Of a DNA stretch of 64,000 nt, positions 26,554 through 35,999 are shown piece after piece. The notes under the pieces were generated by a model. It saw nothing but the letters and a program-made list of their open reading frames with translations. It was not told the origin of the DNA and did not search any database. Numbering within the stretch: the stretch's first letter is position 1; every line of letters begins with the position of its first letter. The position numbers and the translations under genes were made by a program. The stretch is from Cellvibrionales bacterium (GTDB lineage Bacteria; Pseudomonadota; Gammaproteobacteria; Pseudomonadales; JAHEIH01), in NCBI GenBank assembly GCA_024639455.1, contig JAHEIH010000004.1, positions 62,001 through 126,000 of the forward strand, written 5' to 3'.

Positions 26554-27381
26554 ATGGCAACCTACGCCGTTGGTGACCTTCAGGGTTGTCTGGCCCCGTT
26601 GCAGTGTTTGTTGCGTGAGGTCGACTTTGATCCCGCTAAGGATAAGCTTTGGCTAGTGGGCGATTTGGTTAATCGAGGCCCCCAGTCACTGGAAACGCTG
26701 CGTTTCGTCAAATCCCTCGGCGACAGTGTCGTGGTGGTGCTGGGTAATCACGATCTGCATCTATTGGCTATTTACTTTGGTGTGCGCCAGCCTTCGCGTG
26801 GGCTGCTGGAGATTATCGGCGCCCCTGATGTCGATGAGCTAATGTCTTGGCTGCGGCAACAGCCACTGTTACACGTCGATCGACAGCTCAACGCGGCGAT
26901 GAGCCATGCCGGCATACTGCCCACGTGGTCGCTCGCCAAGGCGCAACAGTTTGCGCAAGAGGTTGCCGCGGTGCTGCGTGGTCCGCGTTCAGAGTTGCCG
27001 GCCTTTTTTAGATCCATGTACGGCAATGAGCCGGCGCGTTGGCGCGAAGCATTGGTTGGTGACGATCGATTGCGCGCTATCGTCAACGCCTTCACGCGTA
27101 TGCGTCTTTGTACCGTTAAAGGCAAGCTAGATCTTGAAACGAGTTATAGTGCGGTGTCTAGCAATCCTAAATACGCGCCCTGGTTTAGCTATCCCAACCC
27201 CGGTCTTGAGGGGGTGGAGCTGATCTTCGGTCACTGGGCAGCGCTGCAGGGCGTGGTCGATGTGCCTGGCATCTACGGCCTTGATACAGGTTGTGTTTGG
27301 GGTGGTGCTATGACCATGCTGCGGCTAGAGGATAAACAGCGCTTTAGTTGTCGTTGTAGCGAGAGTGGTGAGCCGTTGTGA
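26554..27381 (+). CDS. apaH: Bis(5'-nucleosyl)-tetraphosphatase, symmetrical
   Basis: ApaH splits Ap4A into two ADP and also removes Np4 caps from RNA. The 275-residue metallophosphatase shows the complete motif set: VGDLQGC, LVGDLVNRGPQSLETL, VVLGNHDLHLLA, and later SHAGI and FGHWAAL. The start codon directly follows the apaG stop, and the end overlaps cca by 4 bases. Confidence 0.97.
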   Translation: MATYAVGDLQGCLAPLQCLLREVDFDPAKDKLWLVGDLVNRGPQSLETLRFVKSLGDSVVVVLGNHDLHLLAIYFGVRQPSRGLLEIIGAPDVDELMSWLRQQPLLHVDRQLNAAMSHAGILPTWSLAKAQQFAQEVAAVLRGPRSELPAFFRSMYGNEPARWREALVGDDRLRAIVNAFTRMRLCTVKGKLDLETSYSAVSSNPKYAPWFSYPNPGLEGVELIFGHWAALQGVVDVPGIYGLDTGCVWGGAMTMLRLEDKQRFSCRCSESGEPL

Positions 27382-28610
27382 AGACCTATCTGGTCGGCGG
27401 CGCTGTGCGCGATCAACTGTTGGATTTTCCTTTCCATGAGCGGGATTGGGTGGTGGTTGGCGCGACGCCAGAAGAGATGTTGGCGGCGGGTTACCAGCAG
27501 GTCGGAAAAGATTTTCCGGTGTTTTTACATCCGTTAACTAAAGAAGAATACGCACTGGCGCGGACCGAGCGCAAGCAGGGTAGAGGTTACACTGGCTTTG
27601 CTGTGCATGCCGACCCGAATGTAACCTTAGAGGAAGATTTGCTGCGCCGCGATCTCACTATCAACGCCATGGCGTTGGCGGATGATGGCGCCATCATTGA
27701 TCCCTACGGCGGTCAATGTGACCTAGCCGCTCGGCGTTTGCGACACGTTTCTCCCGCTTTTGTGGAAGACCCCCTCCGGGTGTTGAGGGTGGCGAGGTTT
27801 GCTGCGCGCTACGCCCATCTGGGCTTTTTTGTGGCCCCTGAAACCATCGCTTTAATGGCTGAAATTGTGGCTGCAGGCGAATTACAGACCTTGAGTCCCG
27901 AGCGAATTTGGCGTGAAACCGAGCGTGGGCTCAGCGCTGCCTCGCCCGAGGTGTATTTCGACGTATTGCGAGAGTGTGGTGCGCAGGCGGTATTGTTGCC
28001 CGAATTGGACGCCCTGTTTGGCGTGCCTCAGTCGCCGGCTTCGCACCCAGAGATCGATTGTGGATTGCACAGCATGATGGTGTTACAACAAGCTGCCGAG
28101 TTAAGTCACGATAGCGCGGTGCGCTACGCAGCCTTGGTGCACGATCTCGGAAAGGCTCAGACCCCTGCAGCGGATTTGCCACGCCACCCTGGGCATGAGG
28201 TGCGTACCCTGCCTTTGCTAGAGGCGGTGCAACAGCGTTTAAAAGTACCCAATCGCCACGCCCAGTTAGCCCATTTGGTGGCTAAGTGGCACACCTCCTT
28301 GCACGGTATGGCAAAGCAAACACCCGATAATATCTTGGCGATGCTCACCGAATTGGGTGTTTTTCGTCAGGGCGGTTTATTGGCGGAGTTTGTCCTTTGC
28401 TGCGAAGCCGATAGCCGTGGCCGGTTGGGGTTTGAGCACCAAGACTACCCGCAAGCGGCGCACATTATCGACCTTTCTGAGTTGTGCTGTAATATCAGTG
28501 CGGCCGCCCTCCTGGCCAATGGTGTGGAGGGTAAAGCTATCGGTGAAGCCTTGCGCCATCAGCGTTTGGCGAAAATTGAATCTTTCTTAAATGGTCTCGC
28601 AACGGGCTAA
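27378..28610 (+). CDS. cca: CCA-adding enzyme with HD domain (multifunctional CCA protein)
   Basis: Cca adds or repairs the 3' CCA of tRNAs. The 410 residues begin with the class II nucleotidyltransferase core (YLVGGAVRDQLLDFP, ERDWVVVGATPEEM). The family motifs RRDLTINAMA and EDPLRVLRVARFAARY follow, then the C-terminal HD phosphohydrolase domain (AALVHDLGKAQTP), giving the 410-residue form of E. coli type. Translation starts at GTG 27378, overlapping the apaH stop. Confidence 0.96.
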   Translation: MKTYLVGGAVRDQLLDFPFHERDWVVVGATPEEMLAAGYQQVGKDFPVFLHPLTKEEYALARTERKQGRGYTGFAVHADPNVTLEEDLLRRDLTINAMALADDGAIIDPYGGQCDLAARRLRHVSPAFVEDPLRVLRVARFAARYAHLGFFVAPETIALMAEIVAAGELQTLSPERIWRETERGLSAASPEVYFDVLRECGAQAVLLPELDALFGVPQSPASHPEIDCGLHSMMVLQQAAELSHDSAVRYAALVHDLGKAQTPAADLPRHPGHEVRTLPLLEAVQQRLKVPNRHAQLAHLVAKWHTSLHGMAKQTPDNILAMLTELGVFRQGGLLAEFVLCCEADSRGRLGFEHQDYPQAAHIIDLSELCCNISAAALLANGVEGKAIGEALRHQRLAKIESFLNGLATG

Positions 28611-28692
28611 GTTTTACTCGCACTCGCTGCCTTAGCCTGTTAAAATGCGTCTCTTTTTGACCCCCCCCAAGCTATTTGCAATAGGGAGACCG

Positions 28693-30594
28693 ATGTTGGC
28701 AAACATTCCAACCATTATTGGATTCGGCGGCGTAAATGCATGCGGCCGCAGTTCTGGCCACCAAGCCTACCGCCGTCAGGTGATCGATTCATTGCAGGCG
28801 AATGACGCGGCAGAAACCTATGCGGCCCTGGCCAGTATGATGGGGTTGGTTGTCGCTGTAGAGGGCGCCTTGGCCGACGCCGTCACCGGGGAGACCTTGA
28901 GCTATGCCGATATCGCTGCCAAATATGGTCAGTGGATTAAAGACAATACCCTGATTCGCCAGTTGGAAGACAATCTTTTCGATCGCAATGCCATTCCCGT
29001 GCACCGCGAAGCTACAGCTGTTGCCGGTGATCAACCAGTGCAATTCGTCATTAAAAAGACCCAGTTAATGTCTACCGTGCCAGCCTCGTGGCAGGTAGAA
29101 GAATTGCGTGGAGGCAGCGTGCGTGTCACTGTGGCTAGCGATACCATTGTTTTGCTGCCCGACCTGCGTCGCTCGCTGGTACAAGCGGCTGGTCAACTGC
29201 CCACGGGCTTTAACCCCGAAGATTTATACAACTCTCGCAGCCATCCTCGCGGTTTGCAGTTGGCGGTGTATGGAGCGTCGGATGCCTTGCACTCGCTAGG
29301 TATCGACTGGGAAGTGATTCGCAGCAAACTATCGCCTGATGAAATGGCGGTTTACGCTGGCAGTTGCATGGGGCAGCTCGATTTTAATGGCGCGGGCGGC
29401 ATGCTGCAATCCAACTTCATGGCTAAACGCGTCAGTGCCAAGCAGTGCGCCCTGAGTTTGGCGGAGATGCCAGCAGATTTTATAAATGCCTACCTCATCG
29501 GAGGTATGGGGGGAGCTGGAGGCACTATCGGGGCATGCGCCACCTATTTGTACAATGTCCGTATGGGGATCAATGATATTCAGAGTGGCCGTCGTCGCTT
29601 GGTGATTGTGGGTAGCGCCGAAGCCCCCATTACTCCCGAGGTGATGGAGGGTTATCGCACTATGGGGGCGCTAGCGGAAGACGAAGCCATCATGGCGCTT
29701 GACCCCGGCCGTGATACCCCCGACTACCGTCGTGCCGCGCGTCCCTTCTCCAACAACTGTGGTTTTACCCTAGCGGAAGGTGCGCAGTTTTTAGTACTAT
29801 GCGACGACGCCCTTGCCTTGGAATTGGGTGCCAATATTTTGGGTGCCGTAGCGGACGTATTCGTTAACGCCGACGGCTTCAAGAAGTCGATTCCTGGCCC
29901 AGGGGTTGGTAACTATTTGACCATGGCGCGCGCCGCGGCAGTTACCCGCGCCATCATTGGTGAGGAAGGACTTCGCGAACGCACTTACGTGCACGCACAC
30001 GGCACGAGCACCCCGCAAAACCGCGTCACCGAGTCAGAAATTATCAACGAAATCGCCAAGACCTTCGGTATTGAAAAATGGCCCGTAGCGGCGGTGAAGT
30101 CTTATTTGGGTCACACCTTAGGCCCCGCCGGTGGCGATCAGATCGCCTCGGGGTTGGGGGTATGGAAATACGGCATTATCCCCGGTATCAAAACTGTGGA
30201 GACTATCGCCGACGATGTGGCGCAGTCGAACATCAACTTCCTACTGCAAGACACTCACGTGGGTGTTACCGGTATGGATGCGATGATCATCAACTCTAAG
30301 GGCTTTGGTGGCAACAACGCTTCGGCCAGTATTCTGGCGCCACACGTAGTGAAGGATATGCTGACCCGCAAATACGGGGCGCAAGCGATGGCGGAGTACG
30401 CGGATCGCAACGTGGCCGTCGCGGCGCAAACCGAGCAAAACGATCGCGATATTATTGAAGGCAAGTTGAAGCCAATCTACCTGTTCGACAATGGTGTGCT
30501 GGATGGCGGTGATCTGGAACTGACCGATACGTCGATTGGTGTGAAGGGGTATCAGCATAAGGTAAGCCTGGAGATTACCAACCCCTACGAGTAG
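28693..30594 (+). CDS. fabY: FabY-type beta-ketoacyl synthase
   Basis: This 633-residue ketosynthase is about 200 residues longer than FabB/FabF. Its length and opening (PTIIGFGGVNACGRSSGHQA) match FabY of Pseudomonas aeruginosa, which condenses acetyl-CoA with malonyl-ACP to start fatty acid synthesis. The thiolase-fold triad is visible: Cys in GGTIGACATYLYNV, His in YVHAHGTSTPQNRVTESE and His in KSYLGHTLGPAGGDQ. I chose ATG 28693 because GGGAG precedes it. It is monocistronic and followed by the second hairpin block. Confidence 0.83.
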   Translation: MLANIPTIIGFGGVNACGRSSGHQAYRRQVIDSLQANDAAETYAALASMMGLVVAVEGALADAVTGETLSYADIAAKYGQWIKDNTLIRQLEDNLFDRNAIPVHREATAVAGDQPVQFVIKKTQLMSTVPASWQVEELRGGSVRVTVASDTIVLLPDLRRSLVQAAGQLPTGFNPEDLYNSRSHPRGLQLAVYGASDALHSLGIDWEVIRSKLSPDEMAVYAGSCMGQLDFNGAGGMLQSNFMAKRVSAKQCALSLAEMPADFINAYLIGGMGGAGGTIGACATYLYNVRMGINDIQSGRRRLVIVGSAEAPITPEVMEGYRTMGALAEDEAIMALDPGRDTPDYRRAARPFSNNCGFTLAEGAQFLVLCDDALALELGANILGAVADVFVNADGFKKSIPGPGVGNYLTMARAAAVTRAIIGEEGLRERTYVHAHGTSTPQNRVTESEIINEIAKTFGIEKWPVAAVKSYLGHTLGPAGGDQIASGLGVWKYGIIPGIKTVETIADDVAQSNINFLLQDTHVGVTGMDAMIINSKGFGGNNASASILAPHVVKDMLTRKYGAQAMAEYADRNVAVAAQTEQNDRDIIEGKLKPIYLFDNGVLDGGDLELTDTSIGVKGYQHKVSLEITNPYE

Positions 30595-30610
30595 GGCGGC
30601 GACACCGCCC
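30594..30610 (+). terminator. Weak hairpin at the end of fabY
   Basis: GGGCGG-CGACA-CCGCCC starts on the last base of the fabY stop codon and is followed by CTCTTGTCT, a poor T-tract. It could end fabY transcription weakly; the palindromic units downstream might add to this. Confidence 0.35.
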
Positions 30611-30625
30611 CTCTTGTCTGCCTTG

Positions 30626-30649
30626 CGTCCCATCCATGGGGCTCCCTCT
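30626..30649 (+). repeat. Decayed fragment of the palindromic unit family
   Basis: CGTCCCATCCATGGGGCTCC matches the conserved internal segment of copy 3 (CCCATCCATGGGGGCTTGC) but lacks the outer arms. It looks like a worn remnant. A separate nested stem follows at 30664-30698 (TTATTCA/TGAATAA around ATCGT/ACGAT). Confidence 0.5.
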
Positions 30650-30736
30650 GAAGGGGTAACTTGGTTATTCAGCATCGTTCCCGACGATTTTGAATAACGA
30701 AGATCAGGGGAACCTAATTGAACAATTCTTGTATTT

Positions 30737-30836
30737 ATGCCGCCTTATTCCACGCGGACACGCCGTGAACCCATCCATGGGGGCTTGCTCTCGACATCCT
30801 GTCTCGAGACAGTCCGCTTAGGAATAATGTCGACAT
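30737..30836 (+). repeat. 100-bp double-stem palindromic unit, copy 3 (forward)
   Basis: The outer arms run from ATGCCGCC through TTATTCC to GCGGAC (30754-30759) and pair with GTCCGC (30812-30817) through GGAATAA to CGACAT (30836). The conserved segment is ACGCCGTGAACCCATCCATG plus GGGGCTTGCTC. The inner part carries TCTCGA/TCGAGA and the perfect 14-base palindrome CTGTCTCGAGACAG (30799-30812). The inner sequence is that of copy 2, but the outer stem is GCGGAC/GTCCGC rather than GCCGAC/GTCGGC. Confidence 0.85.
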
Positions 30837-30894
30837 TTTGAAACATCGCACAAGTGTCTATTTTGGATTGCTCTAATGACGCCCGTTGTTTCGA
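30837..30894. repeat. Central spacer hairpin, locus 2
   Basis: TTTGAAACA at the left pairs with TGTTTCGAAA at the right. The left side shares TTTTGAAACATCG with the central hairpin of locus 1. It is shorter (58 bases), and its loop does not contain the CCTTGTTC stem. Confidence 0.65.
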
Positions 30895-30994
30895 AATCCC
30901 AGCAAATACAGTGGCCGGAAAGCGGCAGCATGGATGCTGCCGTTTAACCTATAGGGATAAATTTACGGCGGTCCGGCGTTGTGTTGCCGGGATA
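30895..30994 (-). repeat. 100-bp double-stem palindromic unit, copy 4 (reverse)
   Basis: ATCCCAGCAA through GCCGGA pairs with TCCGGC through TTGCCGGGAT. On the minus strand the conserved segment reads CGCCGTAAATTTATCCCTAT plus AGGTT, followed by the inner hairpin CGGCAGCAT-CC-ATGCTGCCG, identical to copy 1. A CCTTTGTC-TTC-GACACAGG stem (31021-31039) followed by TCCCA lies downstream and resembles the CCTTGTTC stem and TCCCA of locus 1. No gene is visible in 30595-31056. Confidence 0.85.
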
Positions 30995-31056
30995 GTAAAT
31001 CCTGGGTTTTATGCTCAATTCCTTTGTCTTCGACACAGGTCCCACAGGGTGGGGAG

Positions 31057-31515
31057 CTAGAAGCCGACCGCCTTTTTAAGGCTGTCTAAGTCCTGTGGGC
31101 CGACCAGTGTTTTCACGAGCTTGCCCTCGGAGTCTAGGATAAACGTCGTCGGCAATACCTCCGGTTTTTTCTGACCCAACAAGCCGCTGATATCTTCCAC
31201 CACGACATCGAACTCGATGTTCAGTTGCTCCGCTTGCTCGACGAGCTTGTCGCCGCGAATGCCATCCCAGTTAATTGCCACAATCGCCGCTTTGTCCGCG
31301 TAAGTGTGAGCGAATTCATTGAGCTCCGGAATTTCCTTAAGGCAGGGTTTACACCACTCGGCCCAGTAATTAATTAGCAGGTATTTACCGCGGTAGTCCT
31401 CTAAGCGGCCACCACTGCCATCGGCGAAGTGGAACTCAGGGGCGGGCGAACACGCTAATAACAGCGTACAAATAAAAGTGAGAGCGGCGCGTTTAGCCAG
31501 TGTTAAACGGTGCAT
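31057..31515 (-). CDS. TlpA/ResA-like thioredoxin lipoprotein
   Basis: This 152-residue protein starts at ATG 31515 (MHRLTLAKRAALTFICTLLL, lipobox LLAC), so it is anchored in the periplasm. It carries a thioredoxin fold with the reducing motif YWAEWCKPCLKEIPEL and the cis-proline region LPTTFILD. TlpA-type proteins reduce apo-cytochrome c or other periplasmic disulfides. The target is not indicated by neighbours: it is divergent from arsC with 42 bases between starts. Confidence 0.88.
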   Translation of the reverse strand: MHRLTLAKRAALTFICTLLLACSPAPEFHFADGSGGRLEDYRGKYLLINYWAEWCKPCLKEIPELNEFAHTYADKAAIVAINWDGIRGDKLVEQAEQLNIEFDVVVEDISGLLGQKKPEVLPTTFILDSEGKLVKTLVGPQDLDSLKKAVGF

Positions 31516-31557
31516 GGGGTTCCTATGTCTATGTATAATGCCCAAAAAGGAGTTGAT

Positions 31558-32498
<941 letters not shown>

Positions 32499-32506
32499 AA
32501 GGCATC

Positions 32507-32878
32507 ATGATGAATGTTGGTGAATTGTCGATTCGTTTGACCTATGCAAGTTACATGGCGCTGTTGGTGCTATTTACTGTGGTGACGATGGTGGTGCCGC
32601 CGGAGGGCAAGTCGCCCAATTGGGCGGTGTGGTTGGTGCTGGTAGCGCCGTTGTTGATTTTCTTTAACGGCGTTCGCAAGCGCAACAAACGCACGTTGGC
32701 CTATCTGTGTTTTGCCATCCTGCTGTACTTCGTAATAGCCGTTAACAACGCCTTTAGTCCGGTAGCGCGGGTATTTGATTATCTCGAAGTGGCGCTAATT
32801 GTACTAATGTTTACTTCAGCAACCGTTGCGATTCGTTTTTACAAACCCATCAGTCAGCAGGAGGAACGCCATGACTGA
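32507..32878 (+). CDS. DUF2069 small inner-membrane protein
   Basis: The 123-residue protein (ATG 32507) has four hydrophobic segments: ASYMALLVLFTVVTMVV, WAVWLVLVAPLLIFFNGV, TLAYLCFAILLYFVIAV and VALIVLMFTSATVAIRF. They are separated by short charged loops (RKRNKR). It fits the DUF2069 family, which lies next to wrbA and arsC in many Gammaproteobacteria; its function is unknown. Its end overlaps sppA by 8 bases. Confidence 0.85.
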   Translation: MMNVGELSIRLTYASYMALLVLFTVVTMVVPPEGKSPNWAVWLVLVAPLLIFFNGVRKRNKRTLAYLCFAILLYFVIAVNNAFSPVARVFDYLEVALIVLMFTSATVAIRFYKPISQQEERHD

Positions 32879-34694
32879 CGCTAAACCCGGTCTTTTTCGC
32901 CGCTTTTTTGGTGGTGTTGGCCGAGCCATAAGTTGGCTGCGGGTGGTCTTCATCAATCTTGCCTTTGTGGTGTTTTTGGTGGTGTTTTTAACCGCTATTT
33001 TTAAGAGTGCACCGGTGATTGACGTACAAGAGGGCAGTGCCCTGTTGATCGCGCCGAACGGTGTCATCGTTGAGCAGAAAACTGTGCTCGACCCTCTCAC
33101 CACCCTTATGCAAAACGCCGCCGAGGAAGATAGCGAGACTCGCCTGTGGGATATCGTCGACGCGATCAACGAAGCCACCGCTGATAATCGCATCAGTGCG
33201 CTTATCTTAAAGCTCGATGGCGTTGTGGGTTTGGGGCTAGTGAAGGCTGAAGAAATCGCCCGTTCAGTGCAAGCTTTTAAAGCCACTGGCCGCCCAGTCA
33301 TTGCCTACGGTGAATACTACAATCAATCGACCTATCGCTTGGCCAGTGAGGCCGACGAGGTGTACATGCACCCCATGGGGGTGGTGTTCATGAGTGGCTT
33401 TGATGTTTTCCGCAACTACTACAAAGAATTACTCGACACGTTATTGATCGATTTTCACATTTTTCGTGTCGGTGAGTACAAGTCGGCGCTAGAGCCCTAC
33501 ATGCGCAACGACATGTCGCTTGAGGCCAAGCAGGCCAACCAGCACTGGTTGACAAGCTTGTGGACGCGCTACACCAACACGGTGAGTGAAAAGCGTGGCT
33601 TGAAAGAAGGTCGCTTGCAGCAATTGATCGACAATGTCGATAGAGAATTGGCGCAAACCGAAGGTAATGCCGCGGCGATGGCCGTGCGTGTCGGGCTGGT
33701 TGATGAGGTGTTATCGCGCCCCGAGATGGAAGATATGCTGCAGGAGCGCTTTGGTGAGTCCCTCGACGGTGGTGCCAACTTGATCCACATGGACATCTAC
33801 CTGCAAGAGCGTCGCATGGCGCAATTGCCCAGTGAAGCGGCGCGTATAGGTGTTGTTATAGCGCAGGGTGAGATAGTTGATGGAGATAGCGTGCCCGGCG
33901 CAGTGGGTGGCGATACGCTGGCCTACCAAATTCAACGTGCGGAAAGCGACGACAGCGTCAAAGCATTGGTACTACGGGTAGACAGCCCTGGTGGCTCGGT
34001 ATTCGCTTCAGAAGTGATTCGCGAGCAGTTGCTGCGCTTCCAGGCGAGTGGCAAGCCCTTGGTGGTGTCGATGTCCTCGTTGGCCGCTTCCGGTGGCTAC
34101 TGGATCTCTGCTAACGCGGATAAAGTGTTTGCCGCTGAGCAGACCCTCACTGGATCTATCGGTATTTTCGGCGCTATGCCAACCATCCAGCGCGGTTTGG
34201 GCCATATTGGAGTAAGCACTGACGGTGTGGGTACTACCCAAATGGCCGGTGCAGGCCGCATAGATCTGCCTATGAACCCAGTGGCGGCAGCCAGTATTCA
34301 GCAAAGTATCGAATTTGGTTACCGTCGTTTCTTGGAGATCGTGGCAGAAGGGCGAGGCATGACTACCGATCAGGTGGATGGCCTGGCCCGTGGTCGCGTG
34401 TGGACCGGCGCGGATGCCCTTGAGAAAGGATTGGTCGATGCGACCGGCGGACTCAATGATGCGTTAGCCGCGGCTGCAGAATTGGCTGAACTAGAGGCCT
34501 ATGATGCGAAGTGGATTCAGCCTGAGATGTCATTTCTTGAGTCATTGGCCCACGTGTTTAATGTGCGCCAAGCCGACGTATTTGATAGTTTGCTCGGTCG
34601 ATTGGGTGTGCAGTGGGCGGCCTTGCAAACGCCCTATCTATTAATCGACCCTCGTCAGCAATTCGCGTTGTGCACGGAATGCGCTACGCCTTAA
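32871..34694 (+). CDS. sppA: Signal peptide peptidase SppA, 67 kDa type
   Basis: SppA degrades cleaved signal peptides in the inner membrane, facing the periplasm. The 607-residue protein has one N-terminal anchor (about residues 23-45) and two tandem ClpP-like domains. The catalytic Lys is in FRVGEYKSALEPYMRND of the first domain and the catalytic Ser in VSMSSLAASGGYWIS of the second. I chose ATG 32871 because of the strong CAGGAGGA site. The end overlaps the lytic transglycosylase start by 16 bases. Confidence 0.95.
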   Translation: MTDAKPGLFRRFFGGVGRAISWLRVVFINLAFVVFLVVFLTAIFKSAPVIDVQEGSALLIAPNGVIVEQKTVLDPLTTLMQNAAEEDSETRLWDIVDAINEATADNRISALILKLDGVVGLGLVKAEEIARSVQAFKATGRPVIAYGEYYNQSTYRLASEADEVYMHPMGVVFMSGFDVFRNYYKELLDTLLIDFHIFRVGEYKSALEPYMRNDMSLEAKQANQHWLTSLWTRYTNTVSEKRGLKEGRLQQLIDNVDRELAQTEGNAAAMAVRVGLVDEVLSRPEMEDMLQERFGESLDGGANLIHMDIYLQERRMAQLPSEAARIGVVIAQGEIVDGDSVPGAVGGDTLAYQIQRAESDDSVKALVLRVDSPGGSVFASEVIREQLLRFQASGKPLVVSMSSLAASGGYWISANADKVFAAEQTLTGSIGIFGAMPTIQRGLGHIGVSTDGVGTTQMAGAGRIDLPMNPVAAASIQQSIEFGYRRFLEIVAEGRGMTTDQVDGLARGRVWTGADALEKGLVDATGGLNDALAAAAELAELEAYDAKWIQPEMSFLESLAHVFNVRQADVFDSLLGRLGVQWAALQTPYLLIDPRQQFALCTECATP

Positions 34695-35253
34695 TTGCCC
34701 TATGTTTCCTCGCCGAGTTGGCGGCCGCCGCGAGCATGTATCGCTACCGCGGCCCCAACGGTGAGGTGATGTTCTCTGATCGCAAGATTGACGACCCCCG
34801 CTATACCCTGCTGAGTCACAGCCGCGACGGCAAATACCTTGGTAAACTGTCAACGCCAGCAACGGCTGTATCGCGCCAACAAATCGAGGCCTTTATTTCC
34901 TCGGCGGCGCGTCGCTACAGTGTCGATGCCAAGCTGATAACCGCCATTGTCTACGCCGAGTCGGCATTTAATCCCTACGCCATGTCCAAGGCAGGCGCTG
35001 TTGGCTTGATGCAGTTGATGCCCGATACCGCCGCGGGATACGCCATCACCGACGTGATGGACCCTCAGGCCAATGTCGATGCCGGAGTGCGCCATGTGGC
35101 GAATTTGTTACGCGAATTTGAAGGCAACGTAGAGTTGGCCGTGGCTGCCTATAATGCGGGTGCCGGTGCCGTGAGGCGCCACGGGGGGTGCCACCATACC
35201 GCGAGACCCAGCGCTATGTGGCTAAGGTGCTCGCGTATTGGCGAGCTAATTAG
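34679..35253 (+). CDS. Lytic transglycosylase (SLT domain) with an apparent C-terminal frameshift
   Basis: The product has a signal peptide (MRYALIALCFLAELAAAAS), a short DUF4124-like segment (YRYRGPNGEVMFSDRKID) and an SLT catalytic domain. That domain shows AIVYAESAFNPYAMSKAGAV with the catalytic Glu, GLMQLMPDTA and LAVAAYNAGAGAV. It cleaves peptidoglycan between MurNAc and GlcNAc. After RRHGG the reading frame gives an unrelated tail ending at 35263. Shifting -1 within the six-G run at 35183-35188 gives VPPYRETQRYVAKVLAYW and a stop at 35253, exactly the family C-terminus. Confidence 0.82.
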
Positions 35254-35990
35254 ATGCTGCTGAAACCACCGTCAACGGCAATGGCCTGACCGTTAAGGTA
35301 GCTGCTGCTCGGGTCGAGCATGGCGACCATCACATTGACGATTTCTTCCACGGTACCCATGCGCTTCATAGGGTTCTGCGATGTGAAACCCTCCAGTTTT
35401 TTGGGCTCGGCGATGTCCATTACCAAAGGTGTTGGAACAAAAAACGGGCAGATGGCATTGACCCTTACACCCATGGCGCCAAATTCTATAGCAGCGGTTT
35501 TTGTTAGCCCAACCACGGCGTGTTTGGCGGCACAGTAAGCGCCGATACCGGGGGCGGCGTTGAGGCCAGCCATTGAGGCAACGTTTAACACAATGCCGCC
35601 ACCGCGCTGCAACATAACTGGGATGGCGTGTTTCATACCAAACAGCACACTCTTGGTGTTCACCGCGAAATAGCGATCCATGTCTTTCTCGGTGGTTTCA
35701 ATGATGCTGCGGATGGGACCACCCACGCCGGCATTGTTGACGATGGCATCAAGGCGACCATAGTGCTCGACACAGGCTGTAATCGCTTCGGCAAAGTCGG
35801 CTTCGCTGCTCACATCAAAGGTAAGACATTGCGGCTCCCCCACAAGCATGGCGGCGGTTTCCTGCAGCGCGGCGCCGTTAATATCCGTTAAGCAAAGGCG
35901 ATCCCCTTTGGCATCAAGCGCCTGCGCTAGGCCGCGGCCAAAGCCACTGCCGGCACCGGTGATAAAAACAACGCGAGATTTTTCGCTCAT
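35250..35990 (-). CDS. Short-chain dehydrogenase/reductase (first of two)
   Basis: This 246-residue classical SDR has the cofactor motif TGAGSGFGRG, DAIVNNAGVGG and the catalytic Ser in NVASMAGLNA. The YxxxK pair is in YCAAKHAVVG, and the usual C-terminus is YLNGQAIAVDGG. The Asp-containing LTDIN after the second strand suggests NAD(H). The substrate is unknown. It is 9 bases from the second SDR and last in a minus-strand series that starts with cysC. Confidence 0.88.
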   Translation of the reverse strand: MSEKSRVVFITGAGSGFGRGLAQALDAKGDRLCLTDINGAALQETAAMLVGEPQCLTFDVSSEADFAEAITACVEHYGRLDAIVNNAGVGGPIRSIIETTEKDMDRYFAVNTKSVLFGMKHAIPVMLQRGGGIVLNVASMAGLNAAPGIGAYCAAKHAVVGLTKTAAIEFGAMGVRVNAICPFFVPTPLVMDIAEPKKLEGFTSQNPMKRMGTVEEIVNVMVAMLDPSSSYLNGQAIAVDGGFSSI

Positions 35991-35999
35991 GGGTATCTC

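Noticed and set aside
30854-31060. Open frame of 68 codons in the second hairpin block
   Set aside because: It covers repeat unit 4 and has no supporting start signal; chance frame through a palindrome.
35183-35188. Programmed -1 ribosomal frameshift at the G run
   Set aside because: The heptamer would be C-GGG-GGG, which does not fit the X-XXY-YYZ rule because the first base is C; simple indel or transcript slippage is more likely.
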